A DNA stretch of 64,000 nucleotides from Thalassovita mediterranea (lineage in GTDB: Bacteria; Pseudomonadota; Alphaproteobacteria; Rhodobacterales; Rhodobacteraceae): assembly GCF_001458435.1 (NCBI RefSeq), contig NZ_CYSF01000009.1, positions 124,001 to 188,000 of the forward strand, given 5' to 3'. This document shows, in pieces, positions 17,611-28,963 of this stretch. A program made the position numbers and the translations under genes. Numbering within the stretch: position 1 is the stretch's first letter; every line of letters starts with the position of its first letter. The notes beneath the pieces were generated by a model, which saw only the letters and a list, made by a program, of their open reading frames with translations, was not told where the DNA came from and searched no databases.

Positions 17611-18413
17611 GCGCACAAACCCAGATCCGCCGCACAACCGTTCCGGAAATCCGCGCCCGCAAGGGGGGCGAGCCGATCGTTTCGCTCACCTCATACCACG
17701 CGCACACGGCAGCAATCGTGGATAAATACGCAGACTTCATTCTGGTGGGTGACAGTCTGGGCATGGTGATGCACGGCATGGACAGCACGCTGGGTGTGCC
17801 GCTGGATCTGATGATCATGCACGGCAAGGCGGTGGTGCGCGGCACCCAATCCACGTTGGTGGTCGTCGATATGCCCTTTGGCACTTATGAGGAAAGCCCA
17901 GCCATCGCCTTTCGCAACGCCGCCCGCATCATGAAGGAAACCGGCTGCGGCGCGGTCAAACTGGAAGGCGGGGCGCGCATGGCGGACACCATCCGGTTTC
18001 TGACCGAACGCGGTATTCCGGTGATGGCGCATATCGGCCTGACACCGCAGTCCACCAATGTGATGGGCGGCTTCAAAACCCAAGGTCGCAATGAGGACAG
18101 CTGGCCCCAGCACGAAGCCGACGCACAGGCCGTGGCGGATGCAGGCGCTTTTGCACTGGTGTTGGAGGGTATGGTCGAACCATTGGCCGCCAAAATCACC
18201 AAACAGATCGACATCCCCACCATCGGCATCGGTGCATCGGTGGAATGCGACGGCCAAATTCTGGTGCTGGAGGATATGCTGGGCCTGAACGCCTGGACGC
18301 CAAAGTTTGTGAAAAAATACGGCGACCTTGGCCCCGCCATTGAACGGGCGGTATCGGACTACGCCGAAGAGGTCAAAACCCGCGCCTTCCCCACCAAAGA
18401 CCACACCTACTGA
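17607..18413 (+). CDS. panB: 3-methyl-2-oxobutanoate hydroxymethyltransferase
   Basis: A 268-residue enzyme making ketopantoate from alpha-ketoisovalerate and methylenetetrahydrofolate, the first committed step of pantothenate synthesis. [30 protein letters not shown] with the metal and substrate residues, and [13 protein letters not shown] and [21 protein letters not shown] motifs are intact. It overlaps panC by 4 bases. A hairpin with a T-run follows. Confidence 0.96.
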   Translation: MSAQTQIRRTTVPEIRARKGGEPIVSLTSYHAHTAAIVDKYADFILVGDSLGMVMHGMDSTLGVPLDLMIMHGKAVVRGTQSTLVVVDMPFGTYEESPAIAFRNAARIMKETGCGAVKLEGGARMADTIRFLTERGIPVMAHIGLTPQSTNVMGGFKTQGRNEDSWPQHEADAQAVADAGAFALVLEGMVEPLAAKITKQIDIPTIGIGASVECDGQILVLEDMLGLNAWTPKFVKKYGDLGPAIERAVSDYAEEVKTRAFPTKDHTY

Positions 18414-18426
18414 ACAGGCACAGGCA

Positions 18427-18457
18427 CAGGCAGTGCAACACTTGCCTGCGCATTTTT
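18427..18457 (+). terminator. Terminator after panB
   Basis: CAGGCAGTG-CAA-CAC-T-TGCCTG forms a bulged stem (18427-18448) followed by CGCATTTTT. The 5' arm is the last of three tandem CAGGCA units. Confidence 0.6.
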
Positions 18458-18539
18458 GCACAATAGTGGTGAGGCCACAGGGATTTCCCCGCGCCAGTCA
18501 AACGCCATATCCTAGCCACACAGCCAAGGAGACCGCGCC

Positions 18540-19457
18540 ATGACATTCCGCCCCGTTGTTGCCACCAGCCAATCCCAACCCGCCATTGAGGGCGCAGGCG
18601 TGCATCTGCGCCGGGTTTTCGGGTTTGATGATCCCAGCCTCACCGATCCGTTCCTGATGATGGATGACTTCCGCAATGATGACCCGCGGATGTATGCCAA
18701 AGGATTTCCGTGGCACCCCCACCGCGGGATTGAGACGATCACCTATGTCCTTGAGGGCGAGGTGGAACATGCCGACAGCCTCGGCAACAAAGGGCTGTTG
18801 AGTGCGGGATCGCTGCAATGGATGACGGCAGGGTCCGGCATCCTGCATCAGGAAATGCCGCAGGGCGACGCACAGGGGCGAATGCACGGTTTTCAGCTAT
18901 GGGCGAACCTGCCGCGAGATCTAAAGATGACCGCGCCGCGCTATCAGGACATCGCCGCCGCTGACCTGCCGATCGAGGGGGATGAGGATGGCACGCTGGT
19001 CAAGGTGTTGATCGGCTCTTTCTGGGGCAAAAAGAGCCCGGTAGATGGCATCGCCGCTGATCCCATGCTGCTGGACATTTCTGTGCCCGCAGGGCGGCGT
19101 AAAACCTTCCACGTCGATACCCGCGCCAATGCGCTGGCCTATGTTTTTGCCGGATCGGGCCGGTTCCGCGATGCGTCTGATCCCATCGGCATTCAAGTAG
19201 AGAAAGAGTATCAGGGCCAAGAACTGGCTCTACGTGATTATAGCGGCAACCGCACTTTGGTACGCTTTGGCGCAGGCGATGAAATCACGGTGGAGGCAGG
19301 CGAGGATGGCCTGCGGTTCCTGCTGATGACCGGTCAGCCCATTCAGGAACCGGTGGCGTGGCACGGACCTATCGTGATGAACACCCGCGATGAATTGGTG
19401 CAGGCCTTTGATGAATTGAACAACGGCACCTTCATCAAACAAAGCGCAGGAGGCTAA
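18540..19457 (+). CDS. Pirin family cupin protein
   Basis: A 305-residue bicupin. The metal-site motif HPHRGIETITYVLEGEVEH (about 60-78) plus GSGILHQEMP (about 100) supply the His/His/His/Glu set of pirins. The second cupin includes DPMLLDISVPAGRRKTFHVDTRANALAYVFAGSGRF. Some bacterial pirins oxidise quercetin-like substrates and others regulate central metabolic enzymes; the sequence does not decide. AAGGAGACC lies before the ATG. Confidence 0.9.
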   Translation: MTFRPVVATSQSQPAIEGAGVHLRRVFGFDDPSLTDPFLMMDDFRNDDPRMYAKGFPWHPHRGIETITYVLEGEVEHADSLGNKGLLSAGSLQWMTAGSGILHQEMPQGDAQGRMHGFQLWANLPRDLKMTAPRYQDIAAADLPIEGDEDGTLVKVLIGSFWGKKSPVDGIAADPMLLDISVPAGRRKTFHVDTRANALAYVFAGSGRFRDASDPIGIQVEKEYQGQELALRDYSGNRTLVRFGAGDEITVEAGEDGLRFLLMTGQPIQEPVAWHGPIVMNTRDELVQAFDELNNGTFIKQSAGG

Positions 19458-19481
19458 GCACAGAAGTGCTTAGCGCCGATT

Positions 19482-19513
19482 ATCTGCCAAAACGGAATTC
19501 TGTTTTGGCAGAT
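19482..19513. repeat. Near-perfect 32-base palindrome
   Basis: ATCTGCCAAAAC (19482-19493) and GTTTTGGCAGAT (19502-19513) pair perfectly around a GAATTC core with one mismatch on each side of the core. No T-run follows. It lies 25 bases after the pirin stop and could end or stabilise that transcript, or belong to a dispersed palindrome family. Confidence 0.6.
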
Positions 19514-19579
19514 GCCTTTCTACCGCTCTGGCGGCACGCCCATTAGGTCCACTGCAACGATTTTAGTGGAGTAGACCCA

Positions 19580-20284
19580 ATGAAAGACATCCAAGATACC
19601 GCTGCCGTTCAGACCCAAATTCTGGACGCCTTCAACTTTCGCCACGCCTGCAAAGTGTTTGATGGTGAACGAAAAATTGACGACGCGACCTTCGCCACCA
19701 TCCTAGAGGCGGCGCGCCTGTCGCCAACCTCTTTCGGTCATGAACCTTACAAAATCCTGATGATCCAAAACCCCGAAAACCGCGCCCTGCTGCGTGACTT
19801 CGCCTGGGGCGCAAATGGTGCGACCAATGGCACTGCGGGTCAACTGGGTACGGCCAGCCACTTTGCCGTGCTGCTAGCGCACACCGGTGAAACCATGACT
19901 GCAGGGTCTGACTATCTGCAGAACTTCTACCGCGATGTGAAACAACTGCCCGAAGATGTAATCGCCTTTCTCAACGATGCCTACGGCACCTTCCAATCCC
20001 GCGACCACGGCGTCAGCACGCCGCGCGAAATCACAGATTGGTCGGGCAAACAGGCCTATATCGTGCTGGCCAACATGATGACCGCCGGTGCCCTGTTGGG
20101 CGTGGACAGCTGCCCGATCGAAGGGTTCGAGATGGACAAAACCGTCGCCGTTCTGGAACAGCACTTTGGCGTTGATCCCAAGCTTTACAAACCTGCTGTC
20201 ATGGTTGCCTTTGGCTACCGCGCGGATGAACCGGCGTTCGACAAGACCCGCCGCAACATGGACCAGATTGTCGAATGGGCATGA
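19580..20284 (+). CDS. Nitroreductase family NAD(P)H-dependent oxidoreductase
   Basis: A 234-residue FMN-dependent nitroreductase-fold protein. It begins with an FNFRHACKVFDGERKID segment supplying the FMN phosphate-binding Arg/His region. LEAARLSPTSFGHEPYKILMI (about 48-68) is the classic Ser-Pro-Thr/Ser FMN motif. A C-terminal LGVDSCPIEGFEMDKT and MVAFGYRADE complete the fold. Substrate (nitroaromatic, quinone or other) is unknown. GTGGAG lies about 10 bases upstream of the ATG. It converges with a LysR gene. Confidence 0.88.
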   Translation: MKDIQDTAAVQTQILDAFNFRHACKVFDGERKIDDATFATILEAARLSPTSFGHEPYKILMIQNPENRALLRDFAWGANGATNGTAGQLGTASHFAVLLAHTGETMTAGSDYLQNFYRDVKQLPEDVIAFLNDAYGTFQSRDHGVSTPREITDWSGKQAYIVLANMMTAGALLGVDSCPIEGFEMDKTVAVLEQHFGVDPKLYKPAVMVAFGYRADEPAFDKTRRNMDQIVEWA

Positions 20285-20299
20285 CCCGGTGACATTGCC

Positions 20300-20327
20300 A
20301 GCGTCCCCTTTTGCAGGGGGCGCTTTA
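20300..20327. terminator. Terminator between nitroreductase and lysR genes
   Basis: AGCGTCCCC-TTTTGCA-GGGGGCGCT followed by TT, with one T-G wobble pair. It lies between two convergent genes and could serve both. Confidence 0.7.
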
Positions 20328-20334
20328 CCCCGTA

Positions 20335-21258
20335 TCAAATGACGCTGCCTAGACCGCGTTGCCAGATAGGGTCGTTGCCGATCTCTTCGATCAGAAAATC
20401 CATAAAAACGCGCACCTTGGCAGAAACGGTCGTGCTCTTGGGATAGATCAGCCACAAAACAGTGCCATCAGCCACGTCGTAGTCCGGCAACACCCGCACC
20501 AATGCGCCGGACTTCAATTCCTCATGCACACTCCACAGCGCGCAAAAGGCAATCCCCGCACCGGAAGTCGTTGCGATCTTGTGGCTGGTGCCATCGTCGA
20601 TGGTCAAGCGACTGTGCGCGAGCTGTGGGTCAAACCGGGCCATGGTGCCATCATGGCGGCGCAGTTGTTTTACCTCTTGCCCCGTAAAGGCGATCAGATC
20701 GTGGGTGATCAGATCCTCCGGCGTTTGCGGTATGCCTCGCCGTTCCAAATAGGCGGGCGAGGCACATAAAATGCGATAATCATCAGCCAGCTTGCGTCCC
20801 TTTAGGCTGGTATCCTCTAGTGCAGAATTGCGGATCGCTAGATCAAAGCTACCCTCGATCAGATCAAACACCTTATCCGATAACCGCATATCCAGCGTGA
20901 TCCCCGGATAGCGGGCCAGAAACTTGGGCAGGATCGGTGCGATATAGGCTTGGGCAAAGGTGCTGGGCGCGGTGAAGCGCAGCGTTCCCTTGGGCGAGGC
21001 TTCGCCCTTGCCCAATGCGGCCAGCCCCTCCTCTTCCTGAGCGATCATTTCACGCGCATAGGGCAGAAAGGCCGCCCCTTCCTGTGACAGCGACACTTTG
21101 CGGGTGGAACGGTGCAACAGATCCGCACCCAAGGCATGTTCCAACTTCGCCAGTCGCGCGCTTGCCACGGCTGGTGCCAGCCCCAGCTGACGTCCTGCCG
21201 CGGAAATGTTCAGCTTATCCGCCGCCAATACAAACAGGCGCAGGCTATCGGTGTCCAT
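20335..21258 (-). CDS. LysR family transcriptional regulator
   Basis: A 307-residue regulator. The N-terminal winged helix (about 1-60) reads DSLRLFVLAADKLNISAAGRQLGLAPAVASARLAKLE, close to the LysR consensus. The effector domain (about 90-290) contains TLRFTAPSTFAQAYIAPILPKFLARYPGITLDMRLSD. GGAGAGCC lies before the ATG. LysR genes often control a divergent neighbour, but the upstream neighbour here (21398-22384) is on the same strand, so its target is not clear from context. Confidence 0.93.
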   Translation of the reverse strand: MDTDSLRLFVLAADKLNISAAGRQLGLAPAVASARLAKLEHALGADLLHRSTRKVSLSQEGAAFLPYAREMIAQEEEGLAALGKGEASPKGTLRFTAPSTFAQAYIAPILPKFLARYPGITLDMRLSDKVFDLIEGSFDLAIRNSALEDTSLKGRKLADDYRILCASPAYLERRGIPQTPEDLITHDLIAFTGQEVKQLRRHDGTMARFDPQLAHSRLTIDDGTSHKIATTSGAGIAFCALWSVHEELKSGALVRVLPDYDVADGTVLWLIYPKSTTVSAKVRVFMDFLIEEIGNDPIWQRGLGSVI

Positions 21259-21346
21259 GTCGGGCTCTCCTGTCGGGCGGGGGCGGTGTGACTTAAGTGG
21301 TGGGGGGAACTGCAGTAATCAATATGCGCAGGCGGCAGTCGACAAA

Positions 21347-21370
21347 AAAGGCGACCCTTGGGCCGCCTTT
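21347..21370 (-). terminator. Terminator after 2-hydroxyacid dehydrogenase gene
   Basis: On the minus strand, AAAGGCGGCCC-AA-GGGTCGCCTTT runs into TTTTTTG. One A-C mismatch interrupts the stem. It lies 27 bases past the stop of the minus-strand dehydrogenase gene. Confidence 0.8.
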
Positions 21371-21397
21371 CTGGATGCTGGCATCAAAACCGGCACC

Positions 21398-22384
21398 TTA
21401 ATCCAGCGCCTGAAGAACCAGGTCCGGCGGGCGGTGCCCGTCGGCAAAAGTTTTGACGTTCAGCATCACCTTCTGGCCCATTTCAACGCGCCCTTCGACG
21501 GTTGCCGATCCCATATGGGGCAACATCACCACGTTCGGCATGCTACGCAGATCTGGATTTGCCTGACTGCCATGTTCGTAAACATCAAGGCCCGCCCCCG
21601 CCAGCTGCCCGGCCTTTAGCTGACGCGTCAGAGCGTTTTCATCAATCACTTCCCCACGGGAGGTGTTTACGATCACTGCCGAGGGTTTCATCAACTTCAA
21701 CCGGCGCGCGTTCATCAGATGGAATGTTGATGGCGTGTGTGGACAGTTGATCGACAAAACGTCCATACGTGCGACCATCTGATCAAGGCTTTCCCAGTAG
21801 GTCGCTTCCAGCCCATCCTCGATCTCAGCGCGCAGACGGTTGCGGTTGTGATAATGAACCTGCATCCCAAACGCACGGGCGCGTCGCGCCACAGCTTGTC
21901 CAATGCGCCCCATGCCCAGAATGCCCAAGCGGCGCCCCGCAACACGTCCGCCCAGAAATGAAGTCGGTGCCCAACCATCCCAGTTGCCGCCCTGCATCGC
22001 AGCCAGACCTTCGGGGATGCGGCGGGTGACAGCCAAAATCAACGCCATTGCCATGTCGGCCGTGTCATCGGTCAAAACACCGGGCGTGTTGGTGACCTGA
22101 ATGCCGCGTTGGCGTGCAGTTGCCACATCAATATGATCCACCCCTGCCCCGTAGTTGGCAATCAAACGCAACTGTGGCCCCGCCTGACCAATCAACCCGT
22201 TGTCGATCCGGTCATTCAAGGTCGGGATCAATACATCGGCCTCGCGCATGGCTTCGGCCAATTCCTCACGGCTCATCGGCGTATCATCACTGCGCAGCTT
22301 TACGTCGAACAGCTCCATCAGACGTGTTTCCACCACGTCGGGCAAGCGTCGCGTCACAACAACACTTAGACGTCCTGATGCCAT
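21398..22384 (-). CDS. D-2-hydroxyacid dehydrogenase (glyoxylate reductase-like)
   Basis: A 328-residue NAD(P)H-dependent oxidoreductase. The Rossmann loop is GILGMGRIGQAV (about 152-163). Catalytic-site motifs are NYGAGVDHIDV, NTSRGEVIDE (Arg) and PHMGSAT (His), with the Glu in the GLDVYEH region. It probably interconverts glyoxylate or hydroxypyruvate and the hydroxy acid; substrate is not determined. The start at 22384 (MASGRLSVVVT) has AAGGGGAAGG upstream; the longer ORF extension is poorly supported. It is divergent from the SH3 protein gene. Confidence 0.9.
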   Translation of the reverse strand: MASGRLSVVVTRRLPDVVETRLMELFDVKLRSDDTPMSREELAEAMREADVLIPTLNDRIDNGLIGQAGPQLRLIANYGAGVDHIDVATARQRGIQVTNTPGVLTDDTADMAMALILAVTRRIPEGLAAMQGGNWDGWAPTSFLGGRVAGRRLGILGMGRIGQAVARRARAFGMQVHYHNRNRLRAEIEDGLEATYWESLDQMVARMDVLSINCPHTPSTFHLMNARRLKLMKPSAVIVNTSRGEVIDENALTRQLKAGQLAGAGLDVYEHGSQANPDLRSMPNVVMLPHMGSATVEGRVEMGQKVMLNVKTFADGHRPPDLVLQALD

Positions 22385-22534
22385 CTTGGCCTTCCCCTTC
22401 TTCAAATCTTGGCGCGTTGCTGGCACAGTGCGGGATAAAGCGTCGGGCCACAAGGGGTCCGCAATAATATTTCACGAGCAGCCGGGAACGCCGAAACAAA
22501 GCGCCCCCGCCAACCCCGAAGGAGCGTTGTCGTT

Positions 22535-23065
22535 ATGCCTCGACGTCGCCTGTTTTTTGCCCTTGCGGCCGCCTTGTCCCTATCTGTGCCCCTCTCGGTG
22601 CCGCTGACAATGCTGCCCCAGACCGCCACCGCCCAAGAGCGCGGCCCGGTCACGAATCTGCCCTTGCCGCGTTTTGTCTCGGTCAAATCGGCAGAGGCCA
22701 ACGTGCGCCGTGGTCCGTCCCTGACCCATCGAATCGACTGGGTGTTCAAACGCCGCAATATGCCTGTTGAGGTGACAGCAGAATTTGGCCACTGGCGCCG
22801 TGTACGCGACCGCGACGGCGCGGGGGGATGGATACACTACGCCCTCTTGTCTGGCGCGCGGCATGTGATCGTGGATAAAGACCTGCTGGCACTGAATATC
22901 CGCCCGGATCCGAAATCAGCCGTCACCGCACGACTAGAGCGTGGCGTCATTGCGCGTATGGAAAAATGCACTTTGGACTGGTGCCGCTTGAATGCTGGAG
23001 GCTATCGCGGCTGGGCCCCCAAAGAAGCACTGTGGGGCGTCACCCCCGAAGAAATCAAAGACTAG
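22535..23065 (+). CDS. Secreted bacterial SH3 domain protein
   Basis: A 176-residue exported protein. An N-terminal signal peptide (MPRRRLFFALAAALSLSVPL, cleavage probably near TATAQE about 34) precedes an SH3 type 3/4 domain (about 48-110: VSVKSAEANVRRGPSLTHRIDWVFKR and GGWIHYALLSG) and a second SH3-like unit (about 118-170: LNIRPDPKSAVTARLERGVIARMEKC, GYRGWAPKEALWGV). Such domains usually bind cell-wall peptides in the periplasm. There is one Cys pair (about 146 and 151). AAGGAGC lies upstream of the ATG. Confidence 0.85.
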   Translation: MPRRRLFFALAAALSLSVPLSVPLTMLPQTATAQERGPVTNLPLPRFVSVKSAEANVRRGPSLTHRIDWVFKRRNMPVEVTAEFGHWRRVRDRDGAGGWIHYALLSGARHVIVDKDLLALNIRPDPKSAVTARLERGVIARMEKCTLDWCRLNAGGYRGWAPKEALWGVTPEEIKD

Positions 23066-23419
23066 TCCGCCTGTCGTGACGGCCCATCACAGCCCTAGCC
23101 AAAGCGCCCTATCAAGACACCCAGCCCGAGTGCGGCACGTTTCACAGCGAAACGAGTCGCAGTGTTCGGCAAATCCTCACGGGATTCGTGATTGAGCGCG
23201 TTTTCAATCAAAATATCGGTCGATTCTTGGCGCTCGTCGCATTGCATACAGCGTTTCCCCGCAAGACAGGGGCTGATCTAAGCCTCTGACTTTACAAAAA
23301 AGAACATCTCTTTTTTCACACCAACGCCGCAAACCCCAAGATTTATTGGCCCTAAAGCCCCCCTAGAAATCGGTCGGAATTTTTTGCGAAAAAACTGTCA
23401 CTTTTTCTTAAAAGAGGAC
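23066..23419. other. Non-coding stretch between SH3 gene and tRNA-Gln promoter
   Basis: About 350 bases without a convincing gene. It contains several homopolymer tracts (T6, A6 and T5 near 23380-23410) and no terminator that I can fold with confidence. Confidence 0.5.
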
Positions 23420-23448
23420 TTGCACCCCCCCGCCGCATTACGTAAAAA
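23420..23448 (+). promoter_or_regulatory. Promoter of tRNA-Gln
   Basis: TTGCAC (23420-23425), a 17-base spacer containing a C-run, and TAAAAA (23443-23448). The -10 box ends 13 bases before the tRNA 5' end, a spacing that suits a short leader. Confidence 0.55.
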
Positions 23449-23461
23449 CCGCCACACAAGT

Positions 23462-23536
23462 TGGGGTGTAGCCAAGTGGTAAGGCACCGGTTTTTGGTAC
23501 CGCGCACCGTAGGTTCGAATCCTACCACCCCAGCCA
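23462..23536 (+). tRNA. tRNA-Gln (anticodon TTG)
   Basis: A 75-base tRNA including an encoded CCA. Acceptor stem TGGGGTG/CACCCCA, D stem GCC/GGC, anticodon loop TTTTGGT with TTG in the middle, T arm GTAGG-TTCGAAT-CCTAC, then G and CCA. The first pair of the anticodon stem is a C-C mismatch; the rest pairs. Confidence 0.95.
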
Positions 23537-23791
23537 TTTCTCTCTAAACATCGACAGCCATTGATCAGCCAATAATGCTGAAATGTTTAGCGCTGCATCT
23601 ACCGCACAGCTTCAGACGCAACCGTTTGGGCCACCTCACCCTGTCATATCCCCCGAACGCCCCACAACACCGCTAGATCGTGGCTAGCGCCCACTGGTGC
23701 GCCCGTCTATCCCCACATCGACGCCATTAGGTAACGCGCCTTGGTACGCCCAATCCGCAGCCTCAATGCGCCCGCACTGGTCAAACGAAAG

Positions 23792-23822
23792 AACCCTCCC
23801 CGATTTGGGGAGGGTTTTCTGT
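23792..23822. terminator. Bidirectional terminator downstream of acnB
   Basis: AACCCTCCCC-GATTT-GGGGAGGGTT with TTTTCTGTTTT on the plus strand and TTCTTTCGTTT on the minus strand. It lies 15 bases past the acnB stop. The rest of 23537-23791 shows nothing I can name. Confidence 0.9.
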
Positions 23823-23837
23823 TTTAGCTTTAGCGCT

Positions 23838-26627
<2,790 letters not shown>

Positions 26628-26931
26628 GACATTCCTAGCGATTTGGTGTTTCGAAAGCCCTATCCACATTCACGATGCGGGATGTGGCAAGCTGGGGGCA
26701 GGCTCATTTGTATGCGGTCGTATACCATTCTGGACAGAAGTGCAATCACTTCCCGCCCAGATCACGCAACCGCGATATGCGACGTCAGCTTGGAAACCAT
26801 AGCCGCAAGGTGTGCAATCAAGGCGGGGCAACGCGCAACCGCTATGCACGCGCTCTTAGCGCAGAATGAGAATGAGCCAAAGAAAAAACGTGACGCGTAG
26901 ACCTCTGTTTAGCGCGCCGCGTCCAAAAGGA
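26628..26931. other. Intergenic region upstream of acnB
   Basis: 304 bases between the XRE regulator stop and acnB, both on the minus strand; it must hold the acnB promoter. An imperfect repeat around GTATGCGGTCGTATAC lies near 26710-26726. I see no gene. Confidence 0.4.
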
Positions 26932-27213
26932 TTAGCCGCAACAACCACTGGTGCAGGTCGATTGCACCTGCTGCAGGTCTTCTTCAATCAGTGCTAGCTC
27001 ACCAGTAAGCACCAGCGTCGGGATATGCAGTGCGGCGGCAAGGCGGTCTGCCGCAGGTTCTGCCATCGCGGTTGCGGGACCTGCTGCGGCGGTTTCCAGT
27101 TTGGTGATCTGGCGTTCGGTCATGCCCACCAGCTTCGCCAGCTTAGGGCGTCCCATTTTGCGCGCCTTGCGCAGGGTTTTCAGACGCTGGGGATCAATGG
27201 TGAGGGTGGTCAT
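26932..27213 (-). CDS. Small XRE-type HTH protein with cysteine-rich tail
   Basis: A 93-residue protein. Residues about 8-58 form an XRE/Cro-like helix-turn-helix (LKTLRKARKMGRPKLAKLVGMTERQITKLE). A helical linker follows, and the C-terminus ends STCTSGCCG with Cys at 87, 91 and 92, the only cysteines in the protein. Such a tail could bind a metal or sense thiol state, which is inference. It is transcribed toward acnB but 304 bases away, and sits downstream of the lectin-Hint gene on the same strand. Confidence 0.8.
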   Translation of the reverse strand: MTTLTIDPQRLKTLRKARKMGRPKLAKLVGMTERQITKLETAAAGPATAMAEPAADRLAAALHIPTLVLTGELALIEEDLQQVQSTCTSGCCG

Positions 27214-27298
27214 AAGGCAGGCCTTGGATCTGGATCAACAGTTGGCCCCATAGAAAGAGCCACAGGCCATCTGTCAAGCAACCTGTCCAGTCATCCGC

Positions 27299-28603
27299 TT
27301 AGGCCGCGAAGGCCAGCAGCGCCTTGTTGTTTTTCAGATGACGGGCAACGATCCGTTTCTGATGGCGTGGTTCAGGGATCGGGAATGCAGGACGCCAGTT
27401 GCCGCCGATGATGCGCAGATCCGGGAAAATCGCGTGGATTTCCTCGCGCTGTTCTGCACTCATCACCTTCAATGCCTCCGCCCCCGGCAGCAGGGTTTCC
27501 GTGGGTGCGGCATCGGCAAAAATCACTTCATGATTGTCGCACAGAACGTGGTAATAGCTGACGCCGTCCACATCAGTGGCCACCTCAATACCCGGCAGCC
27601 CAACCAGACGAAATGCGGGGATCAGCACATCCGCTGAATCAACCACCCGTTGGCTGATTTTGGACGATACTTTCATACGGTGCTGGCGCGACACCAACAG
27701 ATCGCGCACCGGCAACCCCTGCCCCAATGCACCAGCCTTGATGCGCACAGGGAATAGTTTCGGGTTTGCCAGCATGTCCGCGCGGGTCAACTGACGCGAC
27801 CCAATCCAACGGATCGCCTCATGTGTGCCGCGATCTGTTCGCACATAGTCACCGATCTGCAGCTCTTTCATCAACACATCACCCTGATCCGTTTCGATCA
27901 GCGCTTCGCCGTGAATACAGACAAAACCGCCGGTCAGCGTGACGTCCTTCAGCTGCGCATCACCATCAAGGAAGTTGCCGGAGGTCACCCCAACGTAGAC
28001 GGAACGATCAGCTGTCAGGTATTGATCCAGCTCCGCCTCGGTAAAGGTTTGCGATCCGATTTGCTGCCCGTCAATTGTCCAGGTCAGCGTCCGTGTGCTG
28101 GCATCCCAATCAATCTGGTAGCTGTGCGGGGCGCCATCGTTCAGATCAACGGGCAGGTTGTTGTTGGGGTTGGAAATATTGGCCGAGGAATTGTAAATCG
28201 CCCCGTCAGTGTCCACGATGTTGCTGTGATTATCGTTGGCCTCGTCCCCGCCCGTCCGTGGACGATTTCGATACGTGTCGAACTCGACCCCGATCCCATC
28301 GTCGATGCCCCCTGCCCCGATGTCACGGCCGATGCCGCCAAGCGCACCGGCGCCATCCGCATCGTTGTGCAAAACCACAACGAAACCGTCCACACCAGTG
28401 ACGGTCGCCGTGAAGGTCATGGTGAAATCCGAGTTGAGTGTGATTTCCTGATTGTAGAACGCCGAACCGCTGGAGGGATTGGTCCGCCCGTCAGCGCCCG
28501 CAACCTCTGTTGAACCGTCGAGCAGATTGACCTCATTCCCAGACGAGGTTGCATCCCTGTTAAAGGTACCACTGGTCGCGTTCAATATAACTGTCTGCAC
28601 CAT
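27299..28603 (-). CDS. Lectin-Hint fusion protein
   Basis: A 434-residue two-domain protein. Residues about 1-225 look like a concanavalin-type (L-type lectin) beta-sandwich: DFTMTFTATVTGVDGFVVVLHND, GIGVEFDTYRN, HSYQIDWDASTRTLTWTIDG. Residues 229-385 form a Hint_2 module that opens with Cys229 (GFVCIHGEALIETDQGD), carries LLVSRQHRMKV, and includes HVLCDNHEVIFADAAPTETLLPG. Hint modules can cleave their own N-terminal peptide bond at the Cys. No classical signal peptide is visible, so export by a type I system is possible. ATG at 28603 is preferred to TTG at 28615. A basic C-terminal tail ends the protein. Confidence 0.85.
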   Translation of the reverse strand: MVQTVILNATSGTFNRDATSSGNEVNLLDGSTEVAGADGRTNPSSGSAFYNQEITLNSDFTMTFTATVTGVDGFVVVLHNDADGAGALGGIGRDIGAGGIDDGIGVEFDTYRNRPRTGGDEANDNHSNIVDTDGAIYNSSANISNPNNNLPVDLNDGAPHSYQIDWDASTRTLTWTIDGQQIGSQTFTEAELDQYLTADRSVYVGVTSGNFLDGDAQLKDVTLTGGFVCIHGEALIETDQGDVLMKELQIGDYVRTDRGTHEAIRWIGSRQLTRADMLANPKLFPVRIKAGALGQGLPVRDLLVSRQHRMKVSSKISQRVVDSADVLIPAFRLVGLPGIEVATDVDGVSYYHVLCDNHEVIFADAAPTETLLPGAEALKVMSAEQREEIHAIFPDLRIIGGNWRPAFPIPEPRHQKRIVARHLKNNKALLAFAA

Positions 28604-28880
28604 AGCAATGCCCAATCCCGGAAGCGTCTAAGCGCCCAATTCAAAGTCTTGTTTCGATGCCGCCTCTCAATGCTATTGCATCGACGGATTTTTCACACCG
28701 AAGTCTAAATATATGACTAACTATGGCACACTTGAGGCAGGGCTGGGGCAACCAAGAGGAGATCGCGCACACGCACAAGCATAGCGCCTACGCCTTTAGG
28801 ATAATTGATACAGAGGGTTGCACCCCCTTACGGGCGCAGGGCCATTCAGAATAGGCCCGGTCATAATTAAAACAGCGGTT
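28604..28880. other. AT-richer non-coding stretch upstream of lectin-Hint gene
   Basis: No gene is visible. The region is noticeably AT-richer than its surroundings (for example 28690-28730 and 28861-28890), as expected for a promoter of the minus-strand gene. Confidence 0.4.
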
Positions 28881-28914
28881 TTAAATAAAAAGCCGCCCAC
28901 GAACGCGGGCGGCT
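28881..28914 (-). terminator. Terminator after icd
   Basis: On the minus strand, AGCCGCCC-GCGTTCGT-GGGCGGCT runs into TTTTATTTAAAA. It lies 50 bases past the icd stop. Confidence 0.88.
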
Positions 28915-28963
28915 TCATAACTTAGGGTGCATGGTCCCAGATCAGATCCGGAACAGCACAGAT

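Noticed and set aside
23352-23537. A 61-codon minus-strand frame with VVGFEPTVRGTKNRC
   Set aside because: This is the well-known spurious translation of the strand opposite a tRNA gene.
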